Shown one piece after another: positions 26,655-35,177 of a DNA stretch of 64,000 nucleotides. The translations under genes and the position numbers were made by a program. The notes under the pieces were generated by a model that searched no databases, had not been told where the DNA came from, and worked only from the letters and a program-made list of their open reading frames with translations. The stretch comes from Streptomyces sp. CB01635 (GTDB taxonomy: Bacteria > Actinomycetota > Actinomycetes > Streptomycetales > Streptomycetaceae). Where the stretch lies: positions 124,001 through 188,000 of the forward strand of contig NZ_NNBL01000005.1 in the NCBI RefSeq assembly GCF_002803065.1. The letters are read 5' to 3'. The stretch's first letter is position 1; each line of letters starts with the position of its first letter.

Positions 26655-27425
26655 ATGAGTGGACGACTGCAGGACAAGACCGCACTCGTCACTGGGTCAA
26701 CCAGCAACATCGGAAAGGCGATCGCCGAGGCGTTCGCCGCCGAGGGGGCCCATGTCGTCGTATCGGGGCGCAATCGGGAGCGCGGCCGGCACGTGGTCGA
26801 GGACATCCGTGCGGCCGGCGGGCGGGCCGACTTCGTCGAGGCCGACCTCGACGGCAGCGCGGATGCCTCCCGCCGCCTCGCCGGGCAGGCCCGTGCGGTG
26901 CTGGGCGGGCGCCTCGACATCCTGGTCAACAACGCGGGCATCTACCCGCCCGGGACCACCACCACGACGGACGAGAAGACCTTCGACCAGGTCTACGCGG
27001 TGAACGTGAAGGCGCCGTTCTTCCTGACCGCGACGGTCGCCCCCGACATGGCGCGCGACGGTGGCGGAGTCATCATCAATCTCGGCTCGTGGATCGCGCG
27101 CCTGGGTATTCCTGTGGGGTCGCTGTACAGCTCCACCAAGGGAGCCGTGGAGACGCTCACGCGCGCGTGGGCGGCGGAGTTCGGTCCGCGGGGGGTGCGG
27201 GTGAACGCGATCTCGCCCGGCGTGATCGTCCCCCGGGCGACCGAGGGCGGCGAGCCGCATCCGGGCGAAATCATGATGAAGGGCACGCCCTTCGGCGCGG
27301 TCGGAACGCCCGATGCCATCGCGCACGCCGCGGTCTGGCTGGCCTCGGACGAGTCGGCGTTCGTCCACGGCACGGTCGTGGACGTCGACGGAGGCCGGGT
27401 CGGCGCCGCCGTGATCGCCGCATAG
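26655..27425 (+). CDS. SDR-family NAD(P)-dependent oxidoreductase
   Basis: 256 residues, the usual classical SDR length. Cofactor motif TGSTSNIG (about 14-21), NNAG at about 92-95, and the catalytic Ser-Tyr-Lys (GSW...LYSSTKG). C-terminal GTVVDVDGG is typical. Position 37-39 carries GRN, so NADPH is likely. Substrate unknown. GAGGAG precedes the ATG. It follows the MFS gene by 153 bases, with a palindrome between, so it may have its own promoter. Confidence 0.88.
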   Translation: MSGRLQDKTALVTGSTSNIGKAIAEAFAAEGAHVVVSGRNRERGRHVVEDIRAAGGRADFVEADLDGSADASRRLAGQARAVLGGRLDILVNNAGIYPPGTTTTTDEKTFDQVYAVNVKAPFFLTATVAPDMARDGGGVIINLGSWIARLGIPVGSLYSSTKGAVETLTRAWAAEFGPRGVRVNAISPGVIVPRATEGGEPHPGEIMMKGTPFGAVGTPDAIAHAAVWLASDESAFVHGTVVDVDGGRVGAAVIAA

Positions 27426-27556
27426 CCCCGCCGTCGCCTGTTCCTGGCGGAACCGTCGCGTCCGGGAATCGTCAATGGCCTAGCGTGGCCCCACAGTTCG
27501 AGTGGGCGCCACGCTCGCTCGTTGCCCACCCCCGGCGATTGCGACGTGATCACTCC

Positions 27557-28183
27557 ATGCACCTCCGCCCCAGCACCCCCCACCCCGCGCCTTCCCAGGG
27601 AGAACGCGCCCTGCAGGCCCACATGGGTACGAGCGAGCGCGCCGACGACTTCTACGACCGTCAGGTCCGGCCGCGTCTGACACCGGCCATGAATGAGTTC
27701 ATCGCCCGGCAGACCATGGTGTTCCTGTCCACGGCGGACGCACGTGGCCACTGCGATACCAGCTTCCGGGCGGGCCCACCAGGGTTCGTCGCCGTTCTGG
27801 ACGACCTCCACCTGGCCTACCCGGAGTACCGGGGCAACGGCGTCATGGCCAGCGCGGGCAACATCACCGAGAACCCCCATATGGGCCTGCTCTTCATCGA
27901 CTTCACCCATGACCACATAGGGCTGCATGTGAACGGATCGGCCCAACTGATGGGCGATCGTGAGCTACGGGCCATCTGCCCCACACTGCCGAGGGATTCG
28001 GCCCCGGGGCGGCAGGCCGAGATGTGGATATACATCACCGTCCAAGAGGCCTACGTCCACTGCTCCAAGCACATTCCCCACCTGGAACCCGCGCACCAGC
28101 CGAATCGAAGGGCCCCTGGGCGACCCAAGGACGGCGACTACTTCACCGAGCAGATGACCCACGCCTGTCTGGGACAGGGATAG
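27557..28183 (+). CDS. pyridoxamine 5'-phosphate oxidase-like (split-barrel) protein
   Basis: 208 residues. FMN split-barrel signature segments are visible: FIARQTMVFLSTADARGHCD near residue 55, GNGVMASAGNITENPHMGLLF and FIDFTHDHIGLHVNG. These proteins bind FMN or F420 or haem. The C-terminal part has VQEAYVHCSKHIP, usual for this subgroup. ATG 27557 lacks a good ribosome site; the next in-frame ATG (about 27623) is possible. Function beyond flavin binding is unknown. Confidence 0.75.
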   Translation: MHLRPSTPHPAPSQGERALQAHMGTSERADDFYDRQVRPRLTPAMNEFIARQTMVFLSTADARGHCDTSFRAGPPGFVAVLDDLHLAYPEYRGNGVMASAGNITENPHMGLLFIDFTHDHIGLHVNGSAQLMGDRELRAICPTLPRDSAPGRQAEMWIYITVQEAYVHCSKHIPHLEPAHQPNRRAPGRPKDGDYFTEQMTHACLGQG

Positions 28184-28284
28184 GCCAAGTCCCGGCAGGT
28201 CCCTGCCGCTTCCCGCGGCGAGAGGCATGAATGGAGCGGACAGGGGCACACGCTCTGGACGGGGCCGACACGAAAGGCAGGGAC

Positions 28285-29178
28285 ATGACGGCAACTTCGG
28301 TGCACGCTCATGAAGAGGCGCGGGCGCAGGCCACGACGGCGCACATCGCCGACGCGACCATCGGCACGGGTGAGCTTCCGTGGGTCGAAGACGCCGGCAA
28401 GGTCGCGCCCAAGGACGCGCGTGAACTCTCCATGGTGTTCTTCGAACAGCTCCAGGTACTCGAGGAGGGGACGGCGGACTACCAGTACGCCCGGAACACG
28501 CTCATCGAGATGAACCTGTCCCTGGTCCAGTTCGCGGCGTCCCGCTTCCGCCACCGTGGCAGTGGCGAGATGGAGGACATCGTGCAGGTCGGGACCATCG
28601 GCCTGATCAAGGCGATCGACCGGTTCGACCTGTCGCGCGAGGTCCAGTTCACCTCCTTCGCCGTCCCCTACATCGTCGGCGAGATCAAGCGCTTCTTCCG
28701 TGACACCAGCTGGGCCGTCCATGTGCCGCGCCGCCTCCAGGAGTTGCGCGTCGACCTGGCCAAGGGCAAGGACGAGCTGTCCACGGTCCTGGACCACGAG
28801 CCGTCGCCCAAGGAGCTCGCCGAGCACCTGGAGCTCAGCGAGGACGAGGTCATCGAGGGGATGGTCGCCTCGAACGGTTACACCGCGGGGTCCATCGACA
28901 TGCCGAGCGATCCCGGCGAGCACCCGACCGACGCCTCGAGGACGTTCGCCGACGTGCTCGGCGAGCCGGATCCGGCCATGGAGACCGTGGAGGACCTCCA
29001 CACGCTGGCGCCGCTCCTGGAACAGCTCGACGGCCGTGAGCGCCGCATCCTCGAGATGCGGTTCGGCCAGGAGATGACCCAGTCGGAGATCGGCGCCGAG
29101 ATCGGCGTGTCCCAGATGCACGTCTCCCGGCTCCTGACGCGCACCCTCACCAAGCTCAAGACAGGCATGTTCGCCTGA
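28285..29178 (+). CDS. SigB/SigF-class RNA polymerase sigma factor
   Basis: 297 residues. Regions 2 (NLSLVQFAASRFRHRGSGEM then EDIVQVGTIGLIKAIDRFD), 3 (VPRRLQELRVDL) and 4 (MTQSEIGAEIGVSQMHVSRLL) are all present with no region 1.1: the SigB/F/G group of stress and sporulation sigma factors. An N-terminal extension of about 50 residues is specific to streptomycete paralogues. ATG 28285 is preferred; ATG 28231 is in frame. No anti-sigma factor is adjacent. A broken PRC-barrel gene follows 17 bases downstream. Confidence 0.88.
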   Translation: MTATSVHAHEEARAQATTAHIADATIGTGELPWVEDAGKVAPKDARELSMVFFEQLQVLEEGTADYQYARNTLIEMNLSLVQFAASRFRHRGSGEMEDIVQVGTIGLIKAIDRFDLSREVQFTSFAVPYIVGEIKRFFRDTSWAVHVPRRLQELRVDLAKGKDELSTVLDHEPSPKELAEHLELSEDEVIEGMVASNGYTAGSIDMPSDPGEHPTDASRTFADVLGEPDPAMETVEDLHTLAPLLEQLDGRERRILEMRFGQEMTQSEIGAEIGVSQMHVSRLLTRTLTKLKTGMFA

Positions 29179-29195
29179 CGCAGAGGGGCCCCACC

Positions 29196-29393
29196 ATGAT
29201 TCGGGCCGCGGATGTCCGTGAGTGGCGCTCCCACGGCGTCGTCGACCAGGACGGCCGCAAGATCGGCGCGCTCGAGGACGTCGATCGGCGCGGACGACGT
29301 GCTGCCCGCCGAGGAGGAGGACCCCTGTTCCGGCTCTACGGCCTGCCGTACAAGCCCGGGGAGAACGGGGAACGCCGGCTCGCCCGCCGCTGA
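29196..29393 (+). pseudogene. PRC-barrel protein gene with internal deletion and frameshifts
   Basis: The frame starts MIRAADVREWRSHGVVDQDG and ends LFRLYGLPYKPGENGERRLA, the start and end of Streptomyces PRC-barrel proteins of roughly 120 residues. Only 65 codons remain. The expected motif IGADDVLPAEEED is present at about 29285-29325 but in another frame, so the central barrel has been deleted and the frame changes twice. The gene is probably non-functional, although the residual frame could still be translated. Confidence 0.75.
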
Positions 29394-29498
29394 CAAGCGC
29401 CCCCTCGCACCCATCCGTTCGGGCCGCGGCTACGGATTCGTCATGATGGCCTCGCAGCGCCGAGCCGCGTGGCCGGAGCACGAGAAAGAGGAGACGAC

Positions 29499-30191
29499 GT
29501 GCTCGTATGGGACGACGATCCGCGATCGGCACTCGTGGCGCCTCGCGCCGTCGAACCGCCGCAGGCCGCGGTGCTCCTCTTGCACGGTGGCCGCTCGGAG
29601 GGCACGGAAGCGGTGTCGAGGTTGAGTCTCGCGGGTGCGCGCATGCGCCCGTTCGCCCGTGCCGTCGAGCGGGCATGCGAGGGCCAGGGGCTCTTGGTGG
29701 GAAGCGTCCGCTATCGCTGCCGGGGCTGGAACGGTGACCGCGAGGACCCGCTCCGGGACGCGCTGCGGGCGCTGGACGAACTGGCCGTACGCGCCGGGGA
29801 CGTGCCGACCGTGCTGGTCGGTCATTCCATGGGCGGACGTGCCGCGTTGCGCGCTGCCGGGCATCGGCTCGTCCAAGACGTGGTGGGACTCGCTCCGTGG
29901 TGTCCCGAGGGTGAGCCGGTGACGCAGCTCCGCGGCCGGCGCGTGGTGCTGCTCCACGGCGACCGGGACCGCACGACGGACCCCGCGGCCTCCGTCGACT
30001 ACGCCGACCGGGCCTCGGCCGCGGGCGCGGAGGCCTGCACCCTGCTGATGCCGGGCGGCGATCACGCGATGCTGCGGCGGGCCGGTTCCTGGCACCGGCA
30101 GACCGGCCGGATCGTGAGCGGTCTGCTGGGGTTCGCGCCGCTCCCCACCGACGTCGCCGACCGTCTCGCCGTCAACGGCCGTACGCCGTAA
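29499..30191 (+). CDS. alpha/beta hydrolase (dienelactone-hydrolase-like)
   Basis: 230 residues. The nucleophile elbow is VLVGHSMGGRAAL, the acid is in LLHGDRDRTT and the catalytic His in MPGGDHAML. An HGGRSEG loop gives the oxyanion hole. GTG 29499 is chosen because AAAGAGGAG lies at 29485-29493; a GTG at 29469 in frame lacks one. Soluble, no signal peptide. Probably an esterase; the substrate is unknown. Confidence 0.78.
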   Translation: MLVWDDDPRSALVAPRAVEPPQAAVLLLHGGRSEGTEAVSRLSLAGARMRPFARAVERACEGQGLLVGSVRYRCRGWNGDREDPLRDALRALDELAVRAGDVPTVLVGHSMGGRAALRAAGHRLVQDVVGLAPWCPEGEPVTQLRGRRVVLLHGDRDRTTDPAASVDYADRASAAGAEACTLLMPGGDHAMLRRAGSWHRQTGRIVSGLLGFAPLPTDVADRLAVNGRTP

Positions 30192-30321
30192 GCGTGCTGA
30201 ACCGCACGTCCGGAAGCGCACGTTCCGCCGAACGGGCGACAGTGAATCCTTTCGGCTTCTGTCGACGGCGTGACGGGCGGGCCCATGGGCGAAGCTGCCA
30301 TGGACCGTCCCCAAGCACCGA

Positions 30322-30696
30322 ATGATGAGGCTGTCCATGCGCCGTCGCTCCACCGTTGCCGCTTCCCTCGCCGCCTTCGCCCTCGCGCTGACCCTGCCGG
30401 CCTCCGCCCAGGCCGCCACCGGCGACTTCTCCTACAAGATCGTCGGGCTCGACGGCCAGACGCAGTCGGTCACCCTCCACGATCTGCCGAGCCGCCAGTG
30501 CGTCACCCTCCCCGAGGTCGCGGACCCCAGCTCCTCCGAGCCCGCGTTCGCCCCGCACAACGACACGGACGAGTGGGCCCTGGTCTTCACCGGGCCCGAC
30601 TGCGAAGGGGACTCCTGGACGCTGCGTCCGCACGGCCGGCCGGCCACCGACTACCTCAAGCTGCGCTCGGTGTTCCTCACCCCGGCACGCGACTGA
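30322..30696 (+). CDS. small secreted protein
   Basis: 124 residues. MRRRSTVAASLAAFALALTL and a cleavage site after AQA form a Sec signal peptide, leaving a mature protein of about 92 residues. Two Cys (in RQCVTL and PDCEGDSW) could form a disulphide. The mature region looks like a small beta-sandwich (DFSYKIVGLDGQTQSVTLHD). Not recognised as a named family. Start could also be ATG 30325 or 30337. A strong terminator follows. Confidence 0.72.
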   Translation: MMRLSMRRRSTVAASLAAFALALTLPASAQAATGDFSYKIVGLDGQTQSVTLHDLPSRQCVTLPEVADPSSSEPAFAPHNDTDEWALVFTGPDCEGDSWTLRPHGRPATDYLKLRSVFLTPARD

Positions 30697-30706
30697 CCGG
30701 TGGGGC

Positions 30707-30734
30707 GGGGGAGAGGGCGCGTCCCCTCTCCCCC
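30707..30734. terminator. bidirectional hairpin terminator
   Basis: GGGGGAGAGGG pairs perfectly with CCCTCTCCCCC around a 6-base loop, between the convergent secreted-protein and LacI genes. Confidence 0.8.
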
Positions 30735-30741
30735 GGCAGGT

Positions 30742-31782
30742 CTACGCCGACTGCCTGAGCACCAGTTCGGGCTCGAAGATCAGTGACGTGGGTTCGGTCC
30801 GTGTGCCCTCGATGTGCTCCTGGAGGAGGCGGGCCATCGCCCTCGCCATTTCCTCCACCGGCTGGCGAACAGTGGTCAGTTGCGGCTTGCAGGTGACGGC
30901 CACGCTCGAGTCGTCGAACCCGACGACGGCGACGTCCTCGGGCACACGCCTCCCCTGTTCCCGCAGGACCTGGCAGACGCCTTGGGCCATCAGGTCGTTC
31001 GCCGCGAACACCCCATCGACATCCGGATGTTGACCGAGCAGCCGCTCCATCGCGGCCGCCCCGCTGTCGAGAGTGAAGCCGCCTTCGGCGACCGGCACAC
31101 AGGGGACGCCGCCGCGCTCCATCCCGTCGCGGAACCCCGCCAGCCGCTCCTGGCCCGCCGGTACGTCCAGCGGCCCCGACACGGTCGCCACCCGGCGTCG
31201 CCCCCGCGCCAGCAGGTGTTCGGCAGCGAGCCGGCCCCCGTCCCGATGGGCGAGATCGACATAGCTGACCGGGGCCGTGAGGGCCGGGCGGGCGAAGAAC
31301 ACAGCGGGCAGCCGCTCGGCGGCGAGGAGCTCCGGCAGTGGGTCCTCGGCGTGGGTGGACACCACGAGCGCACCGTCCGCGCTGCCCTGCCGCAGATAGG
31401 CGGTGACCTGCTTCCTGGCGGTGTCCGACTCGGCGAACATCAGGACCGGGTGCATCGAGCGCGGCCGCAGGAAGCCGACGACTCCGCTGACGATACGTCC
31501 GAAGAACGGGTCCGCGAACACGCTTGCCGCGAAGGCGTTCTGCTCGCTGTCGGCCTCGTCCCCCGCGCCGGAGACCACCAGCGCGATCGTCTCGGCCCGC
31601 CGGGTCACGAGGGAGCGCGCGGCCCGGTTGGGCGCGTATCCCGTCCGGTCGATCGCCTGCCGCACCTGGTCCTGGATGCCCGGATCGACGTTGCGTACGC
31701 CGTTGATGACGCGGGAGACCGTCGCGCGCGAGACGCCCGCCTCACGTGCGACGTCCTCAAGAGTCGGCGCCTGTCTGTTCAT
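30742..31782 (-). CDS. LacI-family transcriptional regulator of the glucan locus
   Basis: 346 residues. The N-terminal LacI helix-turn-helix is TLEDVAREAGVSRATVSRVI, the hinge helix is YAPNRAARSLV, and a periplasmic-binding-protein fold follows with VVGFDDSSVA near the end. LacI proteins are usually sugar-released repressors. It sits directly downstream of a secreted glycosidase gene. A GAGCGCTC palindrome lies 35-45 bases upstream of its start and recurs before the DUF1996 and GH55 genes, so it probably regulates itself and these genes, with an oligosaccharide as inducer. Confidence 0.85.
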   Translation of the reverse strand: MNRQAPTLEDVAREAGVSRATVSRVINGVRNVDPGIQDQVRQAIDRTGYAPNRAARSLVTRRAETIALVVSGAGDEADSEQNAFAASVFADPFFGRIVSGVVGFLRPRSMHPVLMFAESDTARKQVTAYLRQGSADGALVVSTHAEDPLPELLAAERLPAVFFARPALTAPVSYVDLAHRDGGRLAAEHLLARGRRRVATVSGPLDVPAGQERLAGFRDGMERGGVPCVPVAEGGFTLDSGAAAMERLLGQHPDVDGVFAANDLMAQGVCQVLREQGRRVPEDVAVVGFDDSSVAVTCKPQLTTVRQPVEEMARAMARLLQEHIEGTRTEPTSLIFEPELVLRQSA

Positions 31783-31814
31783 GTCGGCACCCTAACTTCC
31801 CGCCAGGGGACGGG

Positions 31815-31830
31815 ATAGAGCGCTCTCCCT
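31815..31830. promoter_or_regulatory. LacI-type operator candidate O1
   Basis: ATAGAGCGCTCTCCCT contains the perfect palindrome AGAGCGCTCT (31817-31826) just upstream of the lacI-type gene. It resembles the CebR box TGGGAGCGCTCCCA. Confidence 0.65.
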
Positions 31831-31853
31831 CCCATGGGTCCCGTGCGGCCGGC

Positions 31854-33602
31854 TCAGTTGTAGACGCCGAACTCGTAGAGCGAGTACCCGTATCCGGTGC
31901 CCCGCGCCGTGCCGTTGACACGGACGTAGCGGCCGGTGCCGTCGACGTCGAAGTCGTCGATCCCGCCGTTTCCCGCCGTCTCCTCGTGGACGGTCCGCCA
32001 GCTCTGGCCGTCGTCGGAGGTCTGGATGGTGTACGCCTTCGCGTACGAGGTCTCCCAGTTGAGTTGCACGTGCCTGAAGGACTGGCGGGAGCCGAGGTCG
32101 ACCTGGAGCCACTGCGGGTCGCTCCAGTCGCTCGCCCAGCGCGTGTCGTTCTTGCCGTCGAACGCGTTCGCCGCGGTGCAGGGGCAGTCGCCGCTCCCGG
32201 GCTGGAACGAAGACGCGGTGGCGGGCTTGCCGAGGGCGATGTCGGTGCCGTCGACGGGCGGCGGCACGACGCGGACCGAGCGGGTCTCGACGCCCACGTT
32301 GCCCTTGCCGTCGGTCGCCTTCACATAGATCTTCCAGACCCCCGGCCTGTCCGGCGCGGTGACCTTGAACCTGCCGCCGCCCAGGTCCGTGAACGGCACC
32401 GGCGTGAGCTGCTTGCTCGCGTCGATGTAGTTGCTGTTGGTCAGAACCTCGTACGAGATTCGGTCGCCCTCGGGGTCCGTGGCCCTGGTCGCCAGCGTCA
32501 GATTCCCGCCCGCGGGGACCTTGGCGGCGTCGCCCTCGACGTTCATCTCGGAGATGACGGGCGGGGTGTTGTCGTGCGACGTGTCCGCACCGTAGGCCTT
32601 CTTCACGGTGTAGTAGGAGAGCCTCTTCTGGCCTGCGGGCAGCAGGTTGAACCAGATGCCTCCGAAGTCGTACTCCGTGCCGTAGTGGAACATGGTGGCG
32701 CCCAGGGCGACGCCCTTGTGGCCGGTGATGCAGCCCCACGCCTTGGTGTAGCCGTCGGCCTTGGCCTGGTCGGCCGGCTCGGCGGGGACGCCGTTGGCAT
32801 CGTCGGGGACCTCCCACTCACCCGCGGGGCCGGTCTCGGTCACGATGTACGGCTTGGTGTAACCGCCTTGCTCCCAGGCCGACTTGACGTCGCACACGGC
32901 GTTGTAGGAGTTGACCGCGTAGAGATCGAGGTCGGGGGCGTTCTTCTTGTAGTAGGGCCAGGCGCCGACCCAGGCGTCGGTCGAGGTGACGGGGTGGTCG
33001 GGGTCGACCGCGTGGATCTTCTTGGTGATGTCGTTGACGAGGGTGGTGTAGGCGTCGCGCTGCTTCTCCAGTTCGTCGCCGCTGTAGCAGTTCTGCAGGC
33101 CGAGCACGGACTCGTTGCCGACGTTCCACATGAGGACGCCCGGGTTGTCCTTGTAGGTGTCGACCCACTTGGGGAACTCGTCGAGCATCTTGTTCTTGTA
33201 GTCGGTGTCCGTGAGGTAGTTGACACAGCCGCCGCTGCCCGGGCCACCGCCGGGCTGGAGCCAGAAGCCCGCGATCACCTTGATGCCGTGGGCCGCCGCC
33301 GAGTCGAACAGCGGCTTGCTGGAGGCGTCCGTCCCCCAGGTGCGGATGGTGTTGACGCCCATGGACCGCAGATCCGGCATGTATGTGTCGGCGTCGGCCA
33401 CGGACGGCCCCCAGGTCAGCCCCTTGATCTGGTACGGAGAGCCGTCGACGGTCAGCTGCCAGTCGCCCTGCGAACCGGTGACCTTCACGACGCTGCCGGC
33501 TGCCTGCGCCTGCTGGGCCGGGAGCGACAGCGCACCGGCGGCGAGCAGCCCCGCGGTGAGGGGAGCCATGAGACGACGGCGGGATGTGCGGGATCTCTGC
33601 AT
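31854..33602 (-). CDS. secreted glycoside hydrolase (GH2/GH5-like TIM barrel) with C-terminal discoidin domain
   Basis: 582 residues. A Sec signal peptide (RRRLMAPLTAGLLAAGALSL, cut after AQA) precedes a TIM-barrel catalytic domain (about 45-330: GVNTIRTWGTD; acid/base Glu in WNVGNES; nucleophile Glu probably in IVTETGPAGEW). A small Ig-like domain (about 335-435) and an F5/8-type C carbohydrate-binding domain (about 440-582: ALGKPATASS, ending YEFGVYN) follow. ATG 33602 begins the signal peptide. It is downstream of the DUF1996 gene on the same strand and probably in its operon. The substrate is likely a beta-glucan, inferred from the GH55 neighbour. Confidence 0.75.
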   Translation of the reverse strand: MQRSRTSRRRLMAPLTAGLLAAGALSLPAQQAQAAGSVVKVTGSQGDWQLTVDGSPYQIKGLTWGPSVADADTYMPDLRSMGVNTIRTWGTDASSKPLFDSAAAHGIKVIAGFWLQPGGGPGSGGCVNYLTDTDYKNKMLDEFPKWVDTYKDNPGVLMWNVGNESVLGLQNCYSGDELEKQRDAYTTLVNDITKKIHAVDPDHPVTSTDAWVGAWPYYKKNAPDLDLYAVNSYNAVCDVKSAWEQGGYTKPYIVTETGPAGEWEVPDDANGVPAEPADQAKADGYTKAWGCITGHKGVALGATMFHYGTEYDFGGIWFNLLPAGQKRLSYYTVKKAYGADTSHDNTPPVISEMNVEGDAAKVPAGGNLTLATRATDPEGDRISYEVLTNSNYIDASKQLTPVPFTDLGGGRFKVTAPDRPGVWKIYVKATDGKGNVGVETRSVRVVPPPVDGTDIALGKPATASSFQPGSGDCPCTAANAFDGKNDTRWASDWSDPQWLQVDLGSRQSFRHVQLNWETSYAKAYTIQTSDDGQSWRTVHEETAGNGGIDDFDVDGTGRYVRVNGTARGTGYGYSLYEFGVYN

Positions 33603-33709
33603 GGTCGTTCTCTCCCTGGATGTGGGGGGGAAGGGGGTGAGACACGTGTGTACGGTTCCCCGGGCCGGGACGGCCGGCAGCGGTCGGCCCGGCCCGGGGA
33701 GCACCTGGG

Positions 33710-34801
33710 TCAGGGCAGTTCGTAGTTCTCGTCGAGGGCGGCCCCGGCCTCGGGGTGGCTCTGGTCGTAGCCGCGGGGATCGCACTGGAGTCCGCCGACG
33801 ACGCAGTGGTCCACCAGCGCCTTCAGCGTCGGGGCGTCCCACGCGTTGAAGAAGTCGTAGTGGAAGGAGTAGCTCGGGCCGCTGGCGAGTCTGAGCTGCG
33901 AGAGGTCACCGTTGACCGGGAAGGCCATCTTGAACTCGATCATCGGCAGGGCGACGGGGTGGTCGGCCGGGCAGGCGTTGTTGTTGGTGCCGGGGACGAC
34001 GACCGGGTAGGCCATGTGGCTCTTGTGGTCCGGTGTGTCGAGATACTTGCCGTCCCAGCAACTCGGCGCCTGGAAGCGGATGTTGAGCTGGGTGTCTGCG
34101 GTGGTGGGGCAGTCCTTGGGGAAGTCCACGTTGAAGTAGCTGGTGCCGCACTCCCATCCCTCGACGAAGCCGCGGTGGTCGCGGAACTCCTGGGCGGTCT
34201 GCATGGGGCTGCCGACCACGAACCGCAGTCCCTTCGGGAAGGGGCGGACGCTCGTGTAGTCGGTGACTCCGGCCTTGTAGTAGATGGTCTGCTCGCCGAC
34301 CGGGAGCACGGGCTTGTCCCCGTCGAACATCGTGGGCATCCAGTACCCGGACTTGTCGCCGGGGGCCAGACACGTGGTGGACCCCGCGTCGAGGGAGGCC
34401 GTGGTGCTGTTGGCGTCGGTCGTCGTGTTGCCCATGAAGGTGTGGTCGTGGGACTTGCCGGGCTGCCCCGGATAGACGATGGGGTCGTCCGGCCGGGTGT
34501 GGGTCACCGTGCAATGGGCCTGGAACTCGTGGAAGTAGCGGTGCGGCGGCTCCTTCGTGGAGGGTTCCACGCCCGTCACCGGTGGATCGGCGGGGATGTA
34601 TCCGTCGCCGTCCGGGTCCTCCGTCGAGGCGACGGTGGACGCGGCCATCACATGACCCGCGCGCACCGTGGACGATGACGCCGAACTCGGCTTCTCCTGG
34701 GCCGCGTTGGCGTTCATCGCCATGCCGCCGACACCTAGCGACGTCACCATCAGCGCGCCGGTCATCAGTAACCCTGAAACGATCTTCGATCTCCGTGCCA
34801 T
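33710..34801 (-). CDS. secreted DUF1996 domain protein
   Basis: 363 residues. A signal peptide (about 1-33, ANA-A) leads through a Ser-rich linker to the DUF1996 domain, with its signature EFQAHCTVTHTRPDDPIVYP then GQPGKSHDHTFMGN. DUF1996 is common in fungi and actinobacteria, usually secreted, with conserved His-Asp-His suggesting metal binding. Its biochemical role is unknown; association with plant or fungal polysaccharide breakdown is seen by context. AGGAGG precedes ATG 34801. A LacI-type palindrome lies about 110 bases upstream. Confidence 0.83.
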   Translation of the reverse strand: MARRSKIVSGLLMTGALMVTSLGVGGMAMNANAAQEKPSSASSSTVRAGHVMAASTVASTEDPDGDGYIPADPPVTGVEPSTKEPPHRYFHEFQAHCTVTHTRPDDPIVYPGQPGKSHDHTFMGNTTTDANSTTASLDAGSTTCLAPGDKSGYWMPTMFDGDKPVLPVGEQTIYYKAGVTDYTSVRPFPKGLRFVVGSPMQTAQEFRDHRGFVEGWECGTSYFNVDFPKDCPTTADTQLNIRFQAPSCWDGKYLDTPDHKSHMAYPVVVPGTNNNACPADHPVALPMIEFKMAFPVNGDLSQLRLASGPSYSFHYDFFNAWDAPTLKALVDHCVVGGLQCDPRGYDQSHPEAGAALDENYELP

Positions 34802-34911
34802 GGAGACCTCCTGCCACATCGGCATGGATGGGTGGGGGGTGGGCGGCCGGCGCAGGTCCTGCGTCACACGGCCACCCGCAGAGCGGGGCGCCCTCATGGA
34901 GCGGGGCGCTG

Positions 34912-34925
34912 GGAGAGCGCTCTCC
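34912..34925. promoter_or_regulatory. LacI-type operator candidate O2
   Basis: GGAGAGCGCTCTCC, a perfect 14-base palindrome upstream of the DUF1996-glycosidase operon. It is the cleanest of the three copies in the locus. Confidence 0.7.
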
Positions 34926-35121
34926 GAGTCGGAGTGTTGCGGCAGTGGCGCGAGACTGTCAAGAGACTGTCAATGTCTCTTCTTTCAGGGGGTGTTGGGC
35001 CACCAAGGGCGCCGAGGCGTCACGACTCCGGCCCCAACTGACGCATGTCCGCCTCTAATTTCAACGATTCTGGATTTAAGTCTTGACGCAACGTTCACAC
35101 AGATGAAGCATTCGACCGCAA

Positions 35122-35133
35122 GAGAGCGCTCCC
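35122..35133. promoter_or_regulatory. LacI-type operator candidate O3
   Basis: GAGAGCGCTCCC, one mismatch from a palindrome, 45 bases before the GH55 start and therefore in the likely -10/+1 zone. Shares its core with the copies at 31817 and 34912. Confidence 0.65.
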
Positions 35134-35177
35134 ACCCCCCTCATTCGTTCAATTTCTGAACCAGGAGAGTCGCCCCT

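Noticed and set aside
31746..33725. 659-codon plus-strand open frame opposite the glycosidase
   Set aside because: Antisense to a protein with signal peptide, catalytic and binding domains; valine/glycine-rich shadow.
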